Virus record (IMG/VR): IMGVR_UViG_3300035183_000469
Coordinates: 1-64,000 of that record
DNA length: 64,000 bases
Direction: 5' to 3' (one strand)
Origin: a virus
Each line of letters starts with the position of its first letter. Position 1 is the stretch's first letter. A program made the translations under genes and the position numbers. This document shows positions 32,600-40,961 of this stretch, piece after piece. The notes beneath the pieces are model-generated. The model had not been told where the DNA came from, did no database searches, and was given only the letters and a program-made list of their open reading frames with translations.

Positions 32600-32719
32600 A
32601 TGAAAAAGATTAGGACAAAAATAATCTGGCTACTGACCACCAGCGAAGGCTTCTGCGAGTTAATTTCATGGCTGATTGTTGTGCTGTTGATACTCGGGAT
32701 GTGGTCACTAATTCATTGA
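32600..32719 (+). CDS. Single-pass membrane microprotein
   Basis: 39 residues with a basic start (MKKIRTK) and one hydrophobic helix near the end (ELISWLIVVLLILGMWSL). A typical shape for a small phage membrane protein or holin-like peptide. It is preceded by an A/T-rich stretch. Its proximity to the CHAP gene makes a lysis role conceivable but unproven. Confidence 0.45.
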   Translation: MKKIRTKIIWLLTTSEGFCELISWLIVVLLILGMWSLIH

Positions 32720-32744
32720 TTTCTTTAACAAAAACAAGTATACC

Positions 32745-33371
32745 ATGATTGTAGCAACAAACTCAGGATCGGATTACACTCCGGTCGAATCCGGCAACCA
32801 CATTGCCCGGTGCTATGGAATGATTCATATTGGCACCATTGTGGAAAATTTTAAAGGAGAACCCAAACGCGTAAATAAAGTGCGCATCACGTGGGAGCTT
32901 CCTGAACTTACCAAAGAGTTTCGCCAGGGCGAAGGCGAAAAGCCTTATTCCATCAGCAAGGACTTTACGCTCTCCATGAACGAGAAATCAAACCTTCGCA
33001 AGTTTCTCGAAGGATGGCGTGGAAAGTCATTTACCGAAGACGAGGCGAAGGCTTTTGATGTGGCTACGCTAATAGGCGTGCCATGCATGCTCAACATCAT
33101 TCACAAGGTGTCTGCAAAAGGAAAGACCTACGCCGACATCAGTTCGGCGTCTAAACTGCCGAAAAGTATTACGGCGCCTCCGCCGTTCTATGAACACTTT
33201 GAGCTTAATTATACGGAGGCATGGGATGAGACGCTATTCAACTCCCTGCCAGACTTCATTCGTGACAAGATGAAGGAGTCTGAGGAATACAAACGACTAA
33301 TGTCTAAAGGGGAAGTCATTGACGACCCGGAATTATTAGAAGACGAATCGGAAGATGATCTCCCATTCTAA
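32745..33371 (+). CDS. Single-stranded-DNA-binding-like protein
   Basis: 208 residues. A beta-rich, OB-like body (residues about 10-150) is followed by an acidic tail ending DDLPF, which mirrors the SSB C-terminal tip used to recruit partners. The sequence HIARCYGMIHIGTIVENFKGEPK resembles phage DUF669/SSB-like proteins. It would coat single strands at the fork. It precedes the PD-(D/E)XK nuclease gene by 11 bases, a common recombination pairing in phages. Confidence 0.65.
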   Translation: MIVATNSGSDYTPVESGNHIARCYGMIHIGTIVENFKGEPKRVNKVRITWELPELTKEFRQGEGEKPYSISKDFTLSMNEKSNLRKFLEGWRGKSFTEDEAKAFDVATLIGVPCMLNIIHKVSAKGKTYADISSASKLPKSITAPPPFYEHFELNYTEAWDETLFNSLPDFIRDKMKESEEYKRLMSKGEVIDDPELLEDESEDDLPF

Positions 33372-33382
33372 AACCATGAGCA

Positions 33383-34222
33383 ATGAATGAATCACAAAAA
33401 GCCAGGATGGTCGAATGGTTTGACGACCATTGGTACATCATTACGATGGACAACGGGCAACGAGTGCCGATTGCATCGGTCACAACAAAACTCAGTGCAT
33501 CTCCCAAGCCATTTTTGGCGCGGTGGCGGGGAGATGTTGGCAACCGTGAAGCAGACAGGAGAATGAACGATGCCGCCGAACGTGGTAGCCGCATCCACTA
33601 TGCGTGGTATGTGCTGACCGGCGGCGGTATTATTCTGTATAATCCTCCGCTCCATCCGATCTATTCTATGGAAGATATTGCAATCATTGAGCGACAAAAC
33701 AATGGGAATATCTTTGTTCTGCAACATCAGGAGGAGATGTATGCGGTCTATAAGCTCAAGCAATGGCTTGATGTTGTAAAACCAAAGATCATAGAGAGAG
33801 AAAAAATTGTGTACTCGCTTTCGTTGAATGCTGCCGGAACGATGGATAACCTGATTGAGATTGAAGGCGGCGACTATACTGTAAACGGAAAGACACCGTT
33901 ATCCCTCCCGGGCGGCCTCTATGTTCTCGACCTTAAAACAGGGAATACGATTGATGAAGACGATGCACCTGCACAGGCGGCAGCATACGCACGGATGGAG
34001 ACAGAAATGTCAGGGCGCCAAATAACAGGGACGCTGATTGTACACACGTCTGCAAAGACTAAGACCGGCATCCCGGGTCTTGCCACTCTATACAGGAACG
34101 AAACGGAAATGGCCGAAGACTTTGATTATTACACGGCAGTTGCCGCCGTTTGGGAACGAAAGCTAAAGAAAGAAAAACCGGTAATGTTTGAGTTCCCGTC
34201 ACTGATACAACTTGATCAGTGA
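33383..34222 (+). CDS. PD-(D/E)XK nuclease, RecB/Cas4-like
   Basis: 279 residues. The nuclease core is seen as AERGSRIHYAWYV (helix with His), LNAAGTMDNLIEIEGG (catalytic Asp), and LYVLDLKTGNT (the D/E-x-K motif, about residue 184), followed by DAPAQAAAYARM, the QxxxY-type helix. This set is characteristic of phage exonucleases related to RecB. With the SSB-like gene just upstream it likely forms a recombination module. It lacks the four cysteines of an Fe-S Cas4. Confidence 0.82.
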   Translation: MNESQKARMVEWFDDHWYIITMDNGQRVPIASVTTKLSASPKPFLARWRGDVGNREADRRMNDAAERGSRIHYAWYVLTGGGIILYNPPLHPIYSMEDIAIIERQNNGNIFVLQHQEEMYAVYKLKQWLDVVKPKIIEREKIVYSLSLNAAGTMDNLIEIEGGDYTVNGKTPLSLPGGLYVLDLKTGNTIDEDDAPAQAAAYARMETEMSGRQITGTLIVHTSAKTKTGIPGLATLYRNETEMAEDFDYYTAVAAVWERKLKKEKPVMFEFPSLIQLDQ

Positions 34223-34386
34223 ATACAACGGTTCGTGGCTTTGTGTCTGTTTGCCTATTGAACATAGCACAAAATTGTTATTATACGCTGGCTGCGGTTA
34301 ATTAAAAAATAAACTCAATACGAAGTACCAAACAAAAGAATTAAATAAAAAGAAGAAGTGTAACTTAGAAATAAAATTGGCGAGCG
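34223..34386. other. Intergenic gap, AT-rich
   Basis: 164 bases without a gene. It contains TTGTTATTATACGCTGG near 34276, reminiscent of the right end of a cassette site, but no matching left end was found. It separates the recombination pair from the fourth methyltransferase. Confidence 0.3.
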
Positions 34387-35055
34387 ATGAATATAGATTA
34401 TGGGCAAGAGACATTGTTTGGGAAAAAAATAATCTCAACCATAGGATATAATGAACAGGAAATAATTCGTGACATCCTGTTTTTACATGCCTATGGAAAG
34501 CCGATTGACTGTGACCCTACTTTTTCAATCGGCAATTTTTACAAGAAAGGAATCCCAGAACCAAAGTGGAAATTTGATAAATACCCTCAAAGGGAAGATG
34601 TGGTGTCTGCTTCCTCTGATAACCTTCCGCTCGAAGATGGCAGTTGCAACGTAATCATGTTTGACCCGCCGTTTGTCATGAGTGGCGAAAACTATAATGA
34701 AACCAAAAGCGGGAGTGGCATCATTAGCAAGCGGTTCACAGCGTTCAAAACATTTGAAGAGTTGAAGCAGATGTATTCATCCAGCCTGAAAGAATTTCAT
34801 CGAATACTGAAAGACGGAGGCATTGTAATTTTTAAGTGCCAGGATGCTGTCGTATGCCAGAAAAATCATTTTACACATTGCTGGGTAATATATCAAGCAA
34901 TCCATCAAGGATTCTATCCAAAAGACATGTTCATCCTGTTTGCAAAAAACAGATTGAATGACGGGAGGAAGCAACAGCATGGACGAAAGTACCATAGCTA
35001 TTTTTTGGTATTTGAAAAGCGGATGTGTCCTGTTAATTATCTCGTTAAACCATAA
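34387..35055 (+). CDS. Class I methyltransferase, probable DNA methyltransferase
   Basis: 222 residues. The central catalytic motif is CNVIMFDPPFVMSG (about residue 97), followed by a helix, LKDGGIVIFKCQD and a C-terminal helix-strand pair with HSYFLVFEK. The N-terminal SAM motif I is not clear, so it may be short or divergent. DPPF/DPPY motifs are used by adenine and cytosine-N4 methyltransferases of DNA. It is the fourth such enzyme in 7 kb. Confidence 0.7.
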   Translation: MNIDYGQETLFGKKIISTIGYNEQEIIRDILFLHAYGKPIDCDPTFSIGNFYKKGIPEPKWKFDKYPQREDVVSASSDNLPLEDGSCNVIMFDPPFVMSGENYNETKSGSGIISKRFTAFKTFEELKQMYSSSLKEFHRILKDGGIVIFKCQDAVVCQKNHFTHCWVIYQAIHQGFYPKDMFILFAKNRLNDGRKQQHGRKYHSYFLVFEKRMCPVNYLVKP

Positions 35056-35067
35056 GAAATAACTATT

Positions 35068-35289
35068 ATGAATTACCATGAAAAACTTCGTCTTTTCGCC
35101 ATTGAAGTACAGAAGATGATGATGTTACAAAAAGAATACTTTAAGATAAGTAAACTTGCCAGAGATAACATGGCGGCTCCTGACGAAGTTCGCTCCTCGC
35201 TTAACGAGTCTATGTCGCAAGAACGGAGGGTGTCTAAATTGGTGTCTAAAATTTTAGACTGTCAAGCCTCTCTTTTTAATGACGACTAA
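35068..35289 (+). CDS. Small helical protein
   Basis: 73 residues, helical and charged, with no recognised motif. It follows the methyltransferase by 12 bases and precedes the next gene by 2 bases, so it is in the same operon. Length and composition resemble phage adaptor peptides. Confidence 0.5.
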   Translation: MNYHEKLRLFAIEVQKMMMLQKEYFKISKLARDNMAAPDEVRSSLNESMSQERRVSKLVSKILDCQASLFNDD

Positions 35290-35291
35290 TC

Positions 35292-35690
35292 ATGATAACA
35301 GGACTTGAAATTGCTGTTGATTCCAAAATCCGGTTTGTTGGCAAGGTGGGCAAATGTCCTCCATGTGACATCCCACACCTTGAAGGTCGTATTATTCTAT
35401 ACAAGAAAGACAAATGGACAAATGTTATATCCTATGCGCTCAATGCTTTTGGCATAGACCGTGCTGCATACGAGTACGCCAGAGATAATCTTGGCGCAGA
35501 AGGAGTCGTTTGTTTCTGCCCTGACAGACGATGTACCATTTTAGTCAGCAATGAAAAGATGAAATCCGCATACACGGTGAATCTCGGAGAACGCGGGCAG
35601 CTTCGGGTGCCGGTAAGGGATATAAAAATTGTGGAAAACACAAACGGGATTAACTTTAAATACACAAACCACACTATTTTAATACAATGA
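35292..35690 (+). CDS. Unknown small protein
   Basis: 132 residues, mixed alpha/beta with Cys residues in KCPPCDIPHL (residue about 22) and VVCFCPDRRCTI (about 75), a possible metal site. Shares a 4-base overlap with the next gene. No family recognised. Confidence 0.5.
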   Translation: MITGLEIAVDSKIRFVGKVGKCPPCDIPHLEGRIILYKKDKWTNVISYALNAFGIDRAAYEYARDNLGAEGVVCFCPDRRCTILVSNEKMKSAYTVNLGERGQLRVPVRDIKIVENTNGINFKYTNHTILIQ

Positions 35691-36139
35691 TACTGGCATC
35701 ACCAACCAAAGAACCGCCATCGGTGGAACGGGTAACAAAAACCGCCGAAATGGTGAGAGAATTGACACGGATAGAATCAGAACTCCAGTCTGACACCATT
35801 GAATCCATATCCGATACGGTGTCGTGGATGGATTTTGCTAAGCGGCTTGTGCAATACAACGCCTATGCAGGGGAATGTATGGCTATTTTCAAACGAGAGC
35901 TTCTCGATAAGAAGGCGACTGCCTATGAAACCTTCGTGTTTAACGTGATGGCACGCGAAAAATACGAATGGCTTCCCGCCTCCGTTATTAAAGACTACAT
36001 CAACAGCAAGTGCGCTGAACAAGAATACAATTACCTGTTGGCAGAGCGAGTGTGCAGGGCATGTGTCCATGCCATAGACGTAGCGAGAAGCTGCATCAGC
36101 ACGCTCAAGGAAGAAATGAAAACAATCAATTACCAATGA
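35687..36139 (+). CDS. Unknown helical protein
   Basis: 150 residues, helical; amphipathic helices with Glu and Arg. The start overlaps the previous stop by 4 bases and the stop overlaps the next start by 4 bases, so it is strictly coupled. It is possibly a replication or recombination accessory given its place, without direct evidence. Confidence 0.5.
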   Translation: MILASPTKEPPSVERVTKTAEMVRELTRIESELQSDTIESISDTVSWMDFAKRLVQYNAYAGECMAIFKRELLDKKATAYETFVFNVMAREKYEWLPASVIKDYINSKCAEQEYNYLLAERVCRACVHAIDVARSCISTLKEEMKTINYQ

Positions 36140-36669
36140 CGACTCTACGAAGGGCAAAAAAGTCACGAAATAAAAAATGGAGAACGGTCATGAATGGAGT
36201 TATGGAGCTTCATGGTATCCTTACGCCAATTGAGCGTAAAGAGATTATTTCTGTTATTGATTCCAGCAAAATTCAACAGACCGGGTTGATGGACAATCCG
36301 GACATCGCTTTCCGATACGAAAATATGCTGCTTCATCGTTTGCCTGGTGTTGTCGAGCTATCCGACATGGTCGTGATTCCGACCGGCATTTCTCCGATTA
36401 TCAGGATAGGGAAACTGACACATGCCTCTGCACCGTTTGCATTCAACAAAGTGGCATCAGACCATTACCTTACACTTGAAGTATTTCTCAACAGTATCAC
36501 CGTAGGCGGAGAACTATGTTTCAGAAATGAGTGTGTGTCATGCACCGGAGGAAATGCGGTTATGTACGACCAGAGGAAACAGAGATACGACAAAGAGTTC
36601 TACCCTCCGGACATAAAGTATTATGTGGCGTTCCATGTGATTGGTTCACGAATCCCCATAAAACAATAA
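36136..36669 (+). CDS. Unknown protein, possible 2OG-oxygenase-like fold
   Basis: 177 residues from ATG 36136. The segment SDHYLTLEVFLNSITVGGELCFRNECVSCTGGNAVMYDQR resembles the double-stranded beta-helix strands of 2OG-Fe(II) oxygenases (T-L-x-x-LN, GGEL.F), but a clear H-x-D metal site is not seen. It may be inactive or only fold-related. The N-terminus is basic (RRAKKSRNKKWR). Tight coupling at the start. Confidence 0.45.
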   Translation: MTTLRRAKKSRNKKWRTVMNGVMELHGILTPIERKEIISVIDSSKIQQTGLMDNPDIAFRYENMLLHRLPGVVELSDMVVIPTGISPIIRIGKLTHASAPFAFNKVASDHYLTLEVFLNSITVGGELCFRNECVSCTGGNAVMYDQRKQRYDKEFYPPDIKYYVAFHVIGSRIPIKQ

Positions 36670-36675
36670 CCAGCC

Positions 36676-36891
36676 ATGTTCAGGTTTAACAAAGGATACA
36701 CCAAGGTGTTTGATGACCGCAGGGTGGTTGTAGCCAAAAAAAGGCGAAACGAATCATCCCCACAGTTCGTTCGACGGGTGTTATCTACCATGAATATTAC
36801 GCCACTACGACACAAAGAATGGTTATCTTTGAATAGAAAGAAATTATACGAAACATTTCAATGGAACAGCAGGGTGGCATTCAGAAAGTAA
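36676..36891 (+). CDS. Small basic protein
   Basis: 71 residues, very basic (VVVAKKRRNESSPQFVRRV) and helical. It overlaps the next gene by 31 bases. No domain recognised. Likely nucleic-acid or protein binding. Confidence 0.45.
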   Translation: MFRFNKGYTKVFDDRRVVVAKKRRNESSPQFVRRVLSTMNITPLRHKEWLSLNRKKLYETFQWNSRVAFRK

Positions 36892-37190
36892 AAAACATCA
36901 TCACCGGATGGAAGCATTATATGTCCGGCAATGACATCAATGCAGACATCATGGCTATGGCCGAACATCGGGCAAGCATATGCACATCATGTCCGCACTT
37001 TAAGTCTTCAACCGCTTACACCATCATTGACAAGATTGCCTCTGCGGTCGGCAATACGGCAAAACTCAATAAGAGTGATGTGACCGGGCGAACGTGCAGC
37101 CTCTGCGGATGTCAGTTTCCGGCAAAGCTGATGGTGCCAAATGAAAAATGTCCGGACAACCCGCCAAGATGGTCGGCTATTGAATCATAG
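36861..37190 (+). CDS. Zinc-binding protein, last plus-strand gene
   Basis: 109 residues. Cysteine sets CTSCPHF near residue 42, then CSLCGCQFPAKLMVPNEKCPDNPPRW near the end, fit a small zinc domain seen in hypothetical proteins of Bacteroidota phages. It ends the rightward operon and meets the leftward structural block with a 14-base overlap of the 3' ends; no terminator is visible. Confidence 0.6.
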   Translation: MEQQGGIQKVKNIITGWKHYMSGNDINADIMAMAEHRASICTSCPHFKSSTAYTIIDKIASAVGNTAKLNKSDVTGRTCSLCGCQFPAKLMVPNEKCPDNPPRWSAIES

Positions 37191-37575
37191 ATTCCGGATT
37201 GTCCTTTACGATGAAAAATACTTCATCGCTAAAGTTTGTGGATGGCATATAGATGATGTACTTCTGAGACTTAGACTTATCGTCTATAAATTCACGGTAC
37301 ATCCTGATGTTGTCCTGATTGATTAAGACCCGTTCACCGTTAGCCATATAATACGTGGACAGTTCCGGGAAAGCAAGTGCCACATCTTCAATGGACATAG
37401 GCACCTGCATCGGCTTTCGAGTGATACGAAAATACATTGCACTTGACTTAGGGTCAATGTTGTTTTCCGCATCGCGCCATATCCGTATAAAACTTACATC
37501 CGATTTACGGATATTCACATCCAGCGTTTTGTCCCTGTTCACGATACAGGGTAATGATACCCACTCTTTATCCAT
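37177..37575 (-). CDS. Unknown late protein, last gene of the structural block
   Basis: 132 residues from the ATG at 37575; a longer frame to 37626 runs into the upstream gene, which ends at 37568. Beta-rich with MYFRITRKPMQVPMSI and a YIIYMPSTNFSDEVFFIVK strand pair near the C-terminus. It might belong to a baseplate or appendage. Position at the end of the late operon is the only hint. Confidence 0.5.
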   Translation of the reverse strand: MDKEWVSLPCIVNRDKTLDVNIRKSDVSFIRIWRDAENNIDPKSSAMYFRITRKPMQVPMSIEDVALAFPELSTYYMANGERVLINQDNIRMYREFIDDKSKSQKYIIYMPSTNFSDEVFFIVKDNPESMIQ

Positions 37576-37978
37576 CTGATACCATGTATTTTTCAAAGGT
37601 TTTGAAATCGGAAAAAGACTTGTCAATGACTACCTGCCCAATGTCGTGCGGGTGTACCCGGTGAACAATCACGTTCACCTTCTCAGAAAACAAGGAATCC
37701 ATCGCCATGTTCCGATCCTTCTCGTTTGCGATCACGTACTTGCGATTTCCTTTGTCATCAACTTCAATCTTGGCCGTACCATCCTCATTCTTTTCTGCAT
37801 AAAGGTCGTTGATCTCATTGCTCTTGTTAAGCAAATCAACACTCTTGCTTTTATTTGCCTGCAACGTCCTCTGGCATGCAGTATCAAGACGAAGAGGGAT
37901 CATTTTGTTTGCCGAAAGAATGTAGCTGATCTCGTTTAACAGGCGGAAAAACTCGCCTTTAGTCATCATCTCAGTCAT
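37568..37978 (-). CDS. Helical late protein
   Basis: 136 residues. Helices dominate: the N-terminal 60 residues look amphipathic and a charged loop (EDGTAKIEVDDKGNRK) separates two halves. Resembles internal or chaperone proteins of tail assembly. The next gene starts within its last codons, an 8-base overlap. Confidence 0.5.
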   Translation of the reverse strand: MTEMMTKGEFFRLLNEISYILSANKMIPLRLDTACQRTLQANKSKSVDLLNKSNEINDLYAEKNEDGTAKIEVDDKGNRKYVIANEKDRNMAMDSLFSEKVNVIVHRVHPHDIGQVVIDKSFSDFKTFEKYMVSDG

Positions 37979-37996
37979 AATCTGTATTTATCCGTC

Positions 37997-38341
37997 CTAC
38001 GGCGTATCAAAGGCGTAGGTGTAGGTAGCTCTGTTATTCCAAATCTTATTGGCAACCAAATAGTCCGTTGCCCCGGCGGAAGATTCTGCCCACGACCGGA
38101 CAGTCTGTTCGTTGGCTCCGCCAACATTATCTACAATTACCTTTTGGATAATCCATCCGGTGGCAGCCGGGTCAGTCCCGGCAGGCGCATACCCAATGTA
38201 GCTTTCTTTTACCTGTGGCGACCCTGATGTAACCGAATCAATGCGAAGAGCAGCACTATCGTTGTAGCATTGCTCTTTAAGGCAATTTAGGATATTAAGG
38301 AGAATCTTCTCCATGTCCGTCATTCCTTGTCCTAATGGCAT
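37997..38341 (-). CDS. Tail/appendage protein
   Basis: 114 residues. It begins with a helix (DMEKILLNILNCLKEQC) and ends with a beta-strand domain in which WIIQKVIVDN and IWNNRATYTYAFD are typical of small structural proteins in Bacteroidota phages. Probably an accessory tail or neck component. It follows the 312-residue appendage gene by 10 bases. Confidence 0.5.
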   Translation of the reverse strand: MPLGQGMTDMEKILLNILNCLKEQCYNDSAALRIDSVTSGSPQVKESYIGYAPAGTDPAATGWIIQKVIVDNVGGANEQTVRSWAESSAGATDYLVANKIWNNRATYTYAFDTP

Positions 38342-38351
38342 AGTCGTATGT

Positions 38352-39290
38352 TTACAATGTTCCTAATGCGACGATTCTCCAATTACCGGAATCGCCTATA
38401 AAAGTAATCCAATCTGCAAATTTACCAAAATCATATTCAGAAGAACCCTGTATCGTCTCGCCGCTATACGGATAAATTTTACAGTTAAGCACAACCAACC
38501 CAAGGGACGATGCCGTGAACGTCACCACCGGGTTTGATACATTCATCCCGGATAGCCGAGGAAGATTAACGCTGTTTACCTTTGATTTATCAATAATGTA
38601 ATTACCCAAAAGGGCGTCTTCTGTAAGGGTATTGCTCGCTGAGGTAAGCACACTAAACACATTACGTGTTGCGTTGTACATCTTCACGGGGCTCTGCAAT
38701 GCAATAGGGTTAAGATGCCCTGATGGGTTTAATCCGCCTGCCATCAGCAGTCCAAAAGAGGTGTCGCTGCCAAATCCGGCAATGGTAGCGCCGCTGCTGT
38801 CTTTCCAGAATATAGCCTTCGACGCCCCCATGTAATATGACTGCTGAGGATTAGATGTGCCATTTCCGGCAATGGGCAGGAAAAGCTCAAAACCGGCTGT
38901 ATACAAGTCTTCGCATAACATAGACGTCATCTGGCTCACCTTCTCACCAATGGTCGTCGCAGCCCCGAAACAGTCTGAAAATTCCTGGTTAAGGATATTC
39001 CCAAACCGGGTGTCAATAGCTGTAATCAGATCACACAGCGTCGTATCCGATGTGCCGACAAATTCTATGTTTGAATAAGACCCGGTGATACTCACTTCCG
39101 TGCATTCAACAGACGAATCATCATTAACTAATCCACATACGGCTGCCGCAATCTTTGTCACAACGGTAGCCAACGGTTCTCCTTCTACCGCCCCCAAAGA
39201 CGACAGGCATGACGATACAGCAGAATCCCACTCAATGCCGGAAACGCCGGAACATTCTTTGTTATCAGAACAATCGCTGCAATTAGCCAT
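38352..39290 (-). CDS. Appendage/tail protein with duplicated N-terminal module
   Basis: 312 residues. Residues 1-55 (CSDCSDNKECSGVSGIEWD, then SCLSSLG and EPLATVVTKIAAAVC) are shared with the 481-residue protein upstream, and the two gene 5' parts are recognisably similar at DNA level, so they arose by duplication of an anchor module. The remainder is different, beta-rich, and includes PIAGNGTSNPQQSYYMGASKAIFWKDSSGATIAGFGSDTSFGLL, like a fibre shaft or receptor-binding tip. It probably attaches to a common site through its Cys-rich N-terminus. Confidence 0.65.
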   Translation of the reverse strand: MANCSDCSDNKECSGVSGIEWDSAVSSCLSSLGAVEGEPLATVVTKIAAAVCGLVNDDSSVECTEVSITGSYSNIEFVGTSDTTLCDLITAIDTRFGNILNQEFSDCFGAATTIGEKVSQMTSMLCEDLYTAGFELFLPIAGNGTSNPQQSYYMGASKAIFWKDSSGATIAGFGSDTSFGLLMAGGLNPSGHLNPIALQSPVKMYNATRNVFSVLTSASNTLTEDALLGNYIIDKSKVNSVNLPRLSGMNVSNPVVTFTASSLGLVVLNCKIYPYSGETIQGSSEYDFGKFADWITFIGDSGNWRIVALGTL

Positions 39291-39528
39291 CTGTTAAAAT
39301 TACTTTTGACTTTGTACCAAAATGCTTTTCGTAATAGCAATCCAGAATCATCAACTGGGCGTCAGTCAGACACACATCAAACAGTCGCCACATGTTCAGC
39401 AATGTGACCCTCATCTCCGTTAAATGATGCGACGGCTTTCCGATGCAGTTATACTGCGTCTCCTTGCATGCGATGGAGCAAATTTTGTCCTCGATCGAAC
39501 ACTTCAATGAAGCACGCAGGTCTATCAT
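39283..39528 (-). CDS. Small cysteine-containing protein
   Basis: 81 residues with five Cys and a helical C-terminus. It is coupled at both ends: its start overlaps the 481-residue gene stop by 4 bases and its end overlaps the 312-residue gene start. It sits between the two paralogous appendage genes, so it may be a chaperone or linker for one of them. Confidence 0.5.
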   Translation of the reverse strand: MIDLRASLKCSIEDKICSIACKETQYNCIGKPSHHLTEMRVTLLNMWRLFDVCLTDAQLMILDCYYEKHFGTKSKVILTDG

Positions 39529-40961
39529 AGTTCAACAAACGCAATTAAGTCGGAATCTACCGTTAATGATTCTATCGGATATGTGAACGAGCCGCTTGCC
39601 GGCACATTGGAATATGACCCCGTGATGCGAGCCGTGCTTGCGCCGGAGGTGTATAGCGCAATACCGGACGAAGAACCGGACACCAGATATGCGTTTTTCA
39701 ATATCAGGGACTGGCTCGAATTTGCCATCTCAATAACCCTGTTGCCGGACACCGTGCTGTCGTTTCGTACAACGGCATTATTCAGTTGAATCCATCCAGC
39801 CGTTGCATTACTAAATGATACCGTGGCTGCAACAGATGAATTGTTTGCCACATTCGCATTACAGATGATAATGCCGTCTCCCGGCGGATTATCACATCGT
39901 ATGGCACTATAATCACCTGTCGTCCGCACGCGACCATTCAATACTAAGAACCCACCAACATTTACAGCCCCATGGCAACCGGACGATGTCACCTCACCAT
40001 TGACGGTAAGCTGCCCGCGATTGCACCCAACGGCGCTACAATACGATCCAGGACTATCCGATGATGTGACACTAACATCCCCGTTCCATTCAACAATAGC
40101 GCTACCACCGCTTATGACAAAAACACCTGCATTAACACTGTTTGGGTTTGACGTGGTTTTCTTTACGTTACATATCCACCGATGCGTTCCCGTCCCAAAC
40201 CGAGCTGCCGGCGAACGCGATACCGAAGCCGTATTGTCCATTACGTCTCCTGTGATATACCCTGTTGTAGTATAATTACGGACATCAAGACAGCTTGCGC
40301 CGGTTGTAGTGCATTCACGGAACGTAATTTTGAAAGTTCCATTCTGAAAAGCCATTGCATGACTTAATGTGTCCAACCCCGTTGATTTGATAACCTGAGC
40401 GGTGATGTCATAATTTGCCGCATTCACAGAACTCATGGCGGCAAGAGTACGGTATTGTGACGTAAGAACGCCATAGCCACCGATGACAATGTTCAATGAA
40501 TTGGACGTGTTGTCAATGATGGACTGACCGGCGCCGGCATCAATAGTTGCGCCTAAAGAAAGCCATATTTTTATGTTGTTTTTAACTACACTGTCAGACC
40601 CTATATGAATAGCGTACTCATTATATGTGCCGGGAAACACATAAATGGCTTTCGTACCGCTTGAATCCACGGCAGCTACTGCCCCTTTAATGGTCTTAAA
40701 CATCTTCGTCAGACTGCCCACCTCGGCCGTAGCATCATCACCACATGGCGTAACAAAAGCGGTATTCTGTACACAAATGCCAAAGACGGCGGTGTCCTTA
40801 ACATCACACACCTTAGCCGCAACCTTTGTCACCACGGTAGCCAATGGCTCCCCTTCTACCACCCCTAAAGACGACAGACAGGATGATACAGCGGCATCCC
40901 ACTCAATGCCTGAAACCTCGTCGCACCCCTTGTTTTCGTGGCAATCAGAACAGTTACCCAT
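39525..40961 (-). CDS. Appendage protein with predicted beta-helix body
   Basis: 478 residues from the ATG at 40961, chosen because the paralog starts at the same place (a longer frame begins at 40970). Residues 1-55 are the Cys-containing anchor shared with the 312-residue protein. Residues about 80-470 show short repeating strands with Asn, Gly and Thr (GVLTSQ, GVFVISGGSAIVEWNGDVSV, GVVNSS-type turns), like a right-handed parallel beta-helix of tail spikes. It could bind or cut surface polysaccharide, though no active site can be named. The start overlaps the preceding stop as TAATG. Confidence 0.65.
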   Translation of the reverse strand: MGNCSDCHENKGCDEVSGIEWDAAVSSCLSSLGVVEGEPLATVVTKVAAKVCDVKDTAVFGICVQNTAFVTPCGDDATAEVGSLTKMFKTIKGAVAAVDSSGTKAIYVFPGTYNEYAIHIGSDSVVKNNIKIWLSLGATIDAGAGQSIIDNTSNSLNIVIGGYGVLTSQYRTLAAMSSVNAANYDITAQVIKSTGLDTLSHAMAFQNGTFKITFRECTTTGASCLDVRNYTTTGYITGDVMDNTASVSRSPAARFGTGTHRWICNVKKTTSNPNSVNAGVFVISGGSAIVEWNGDVSVTSSDSPGSYCSAVGCNRGQLTVNGEVTSSGCHGAVNVGGFLVLNGRVRTTGDYSAIRCDNPPGDGIIICNANVANNSSVAATVSFSNATAGWIQLNNAVVRNDSTVSGNRVIEMANSSQSLILKNAYLVSGSSSGIALYTSGASTARITGSYSNVPASGSFTYPIESLTVDSDLIAFVEL

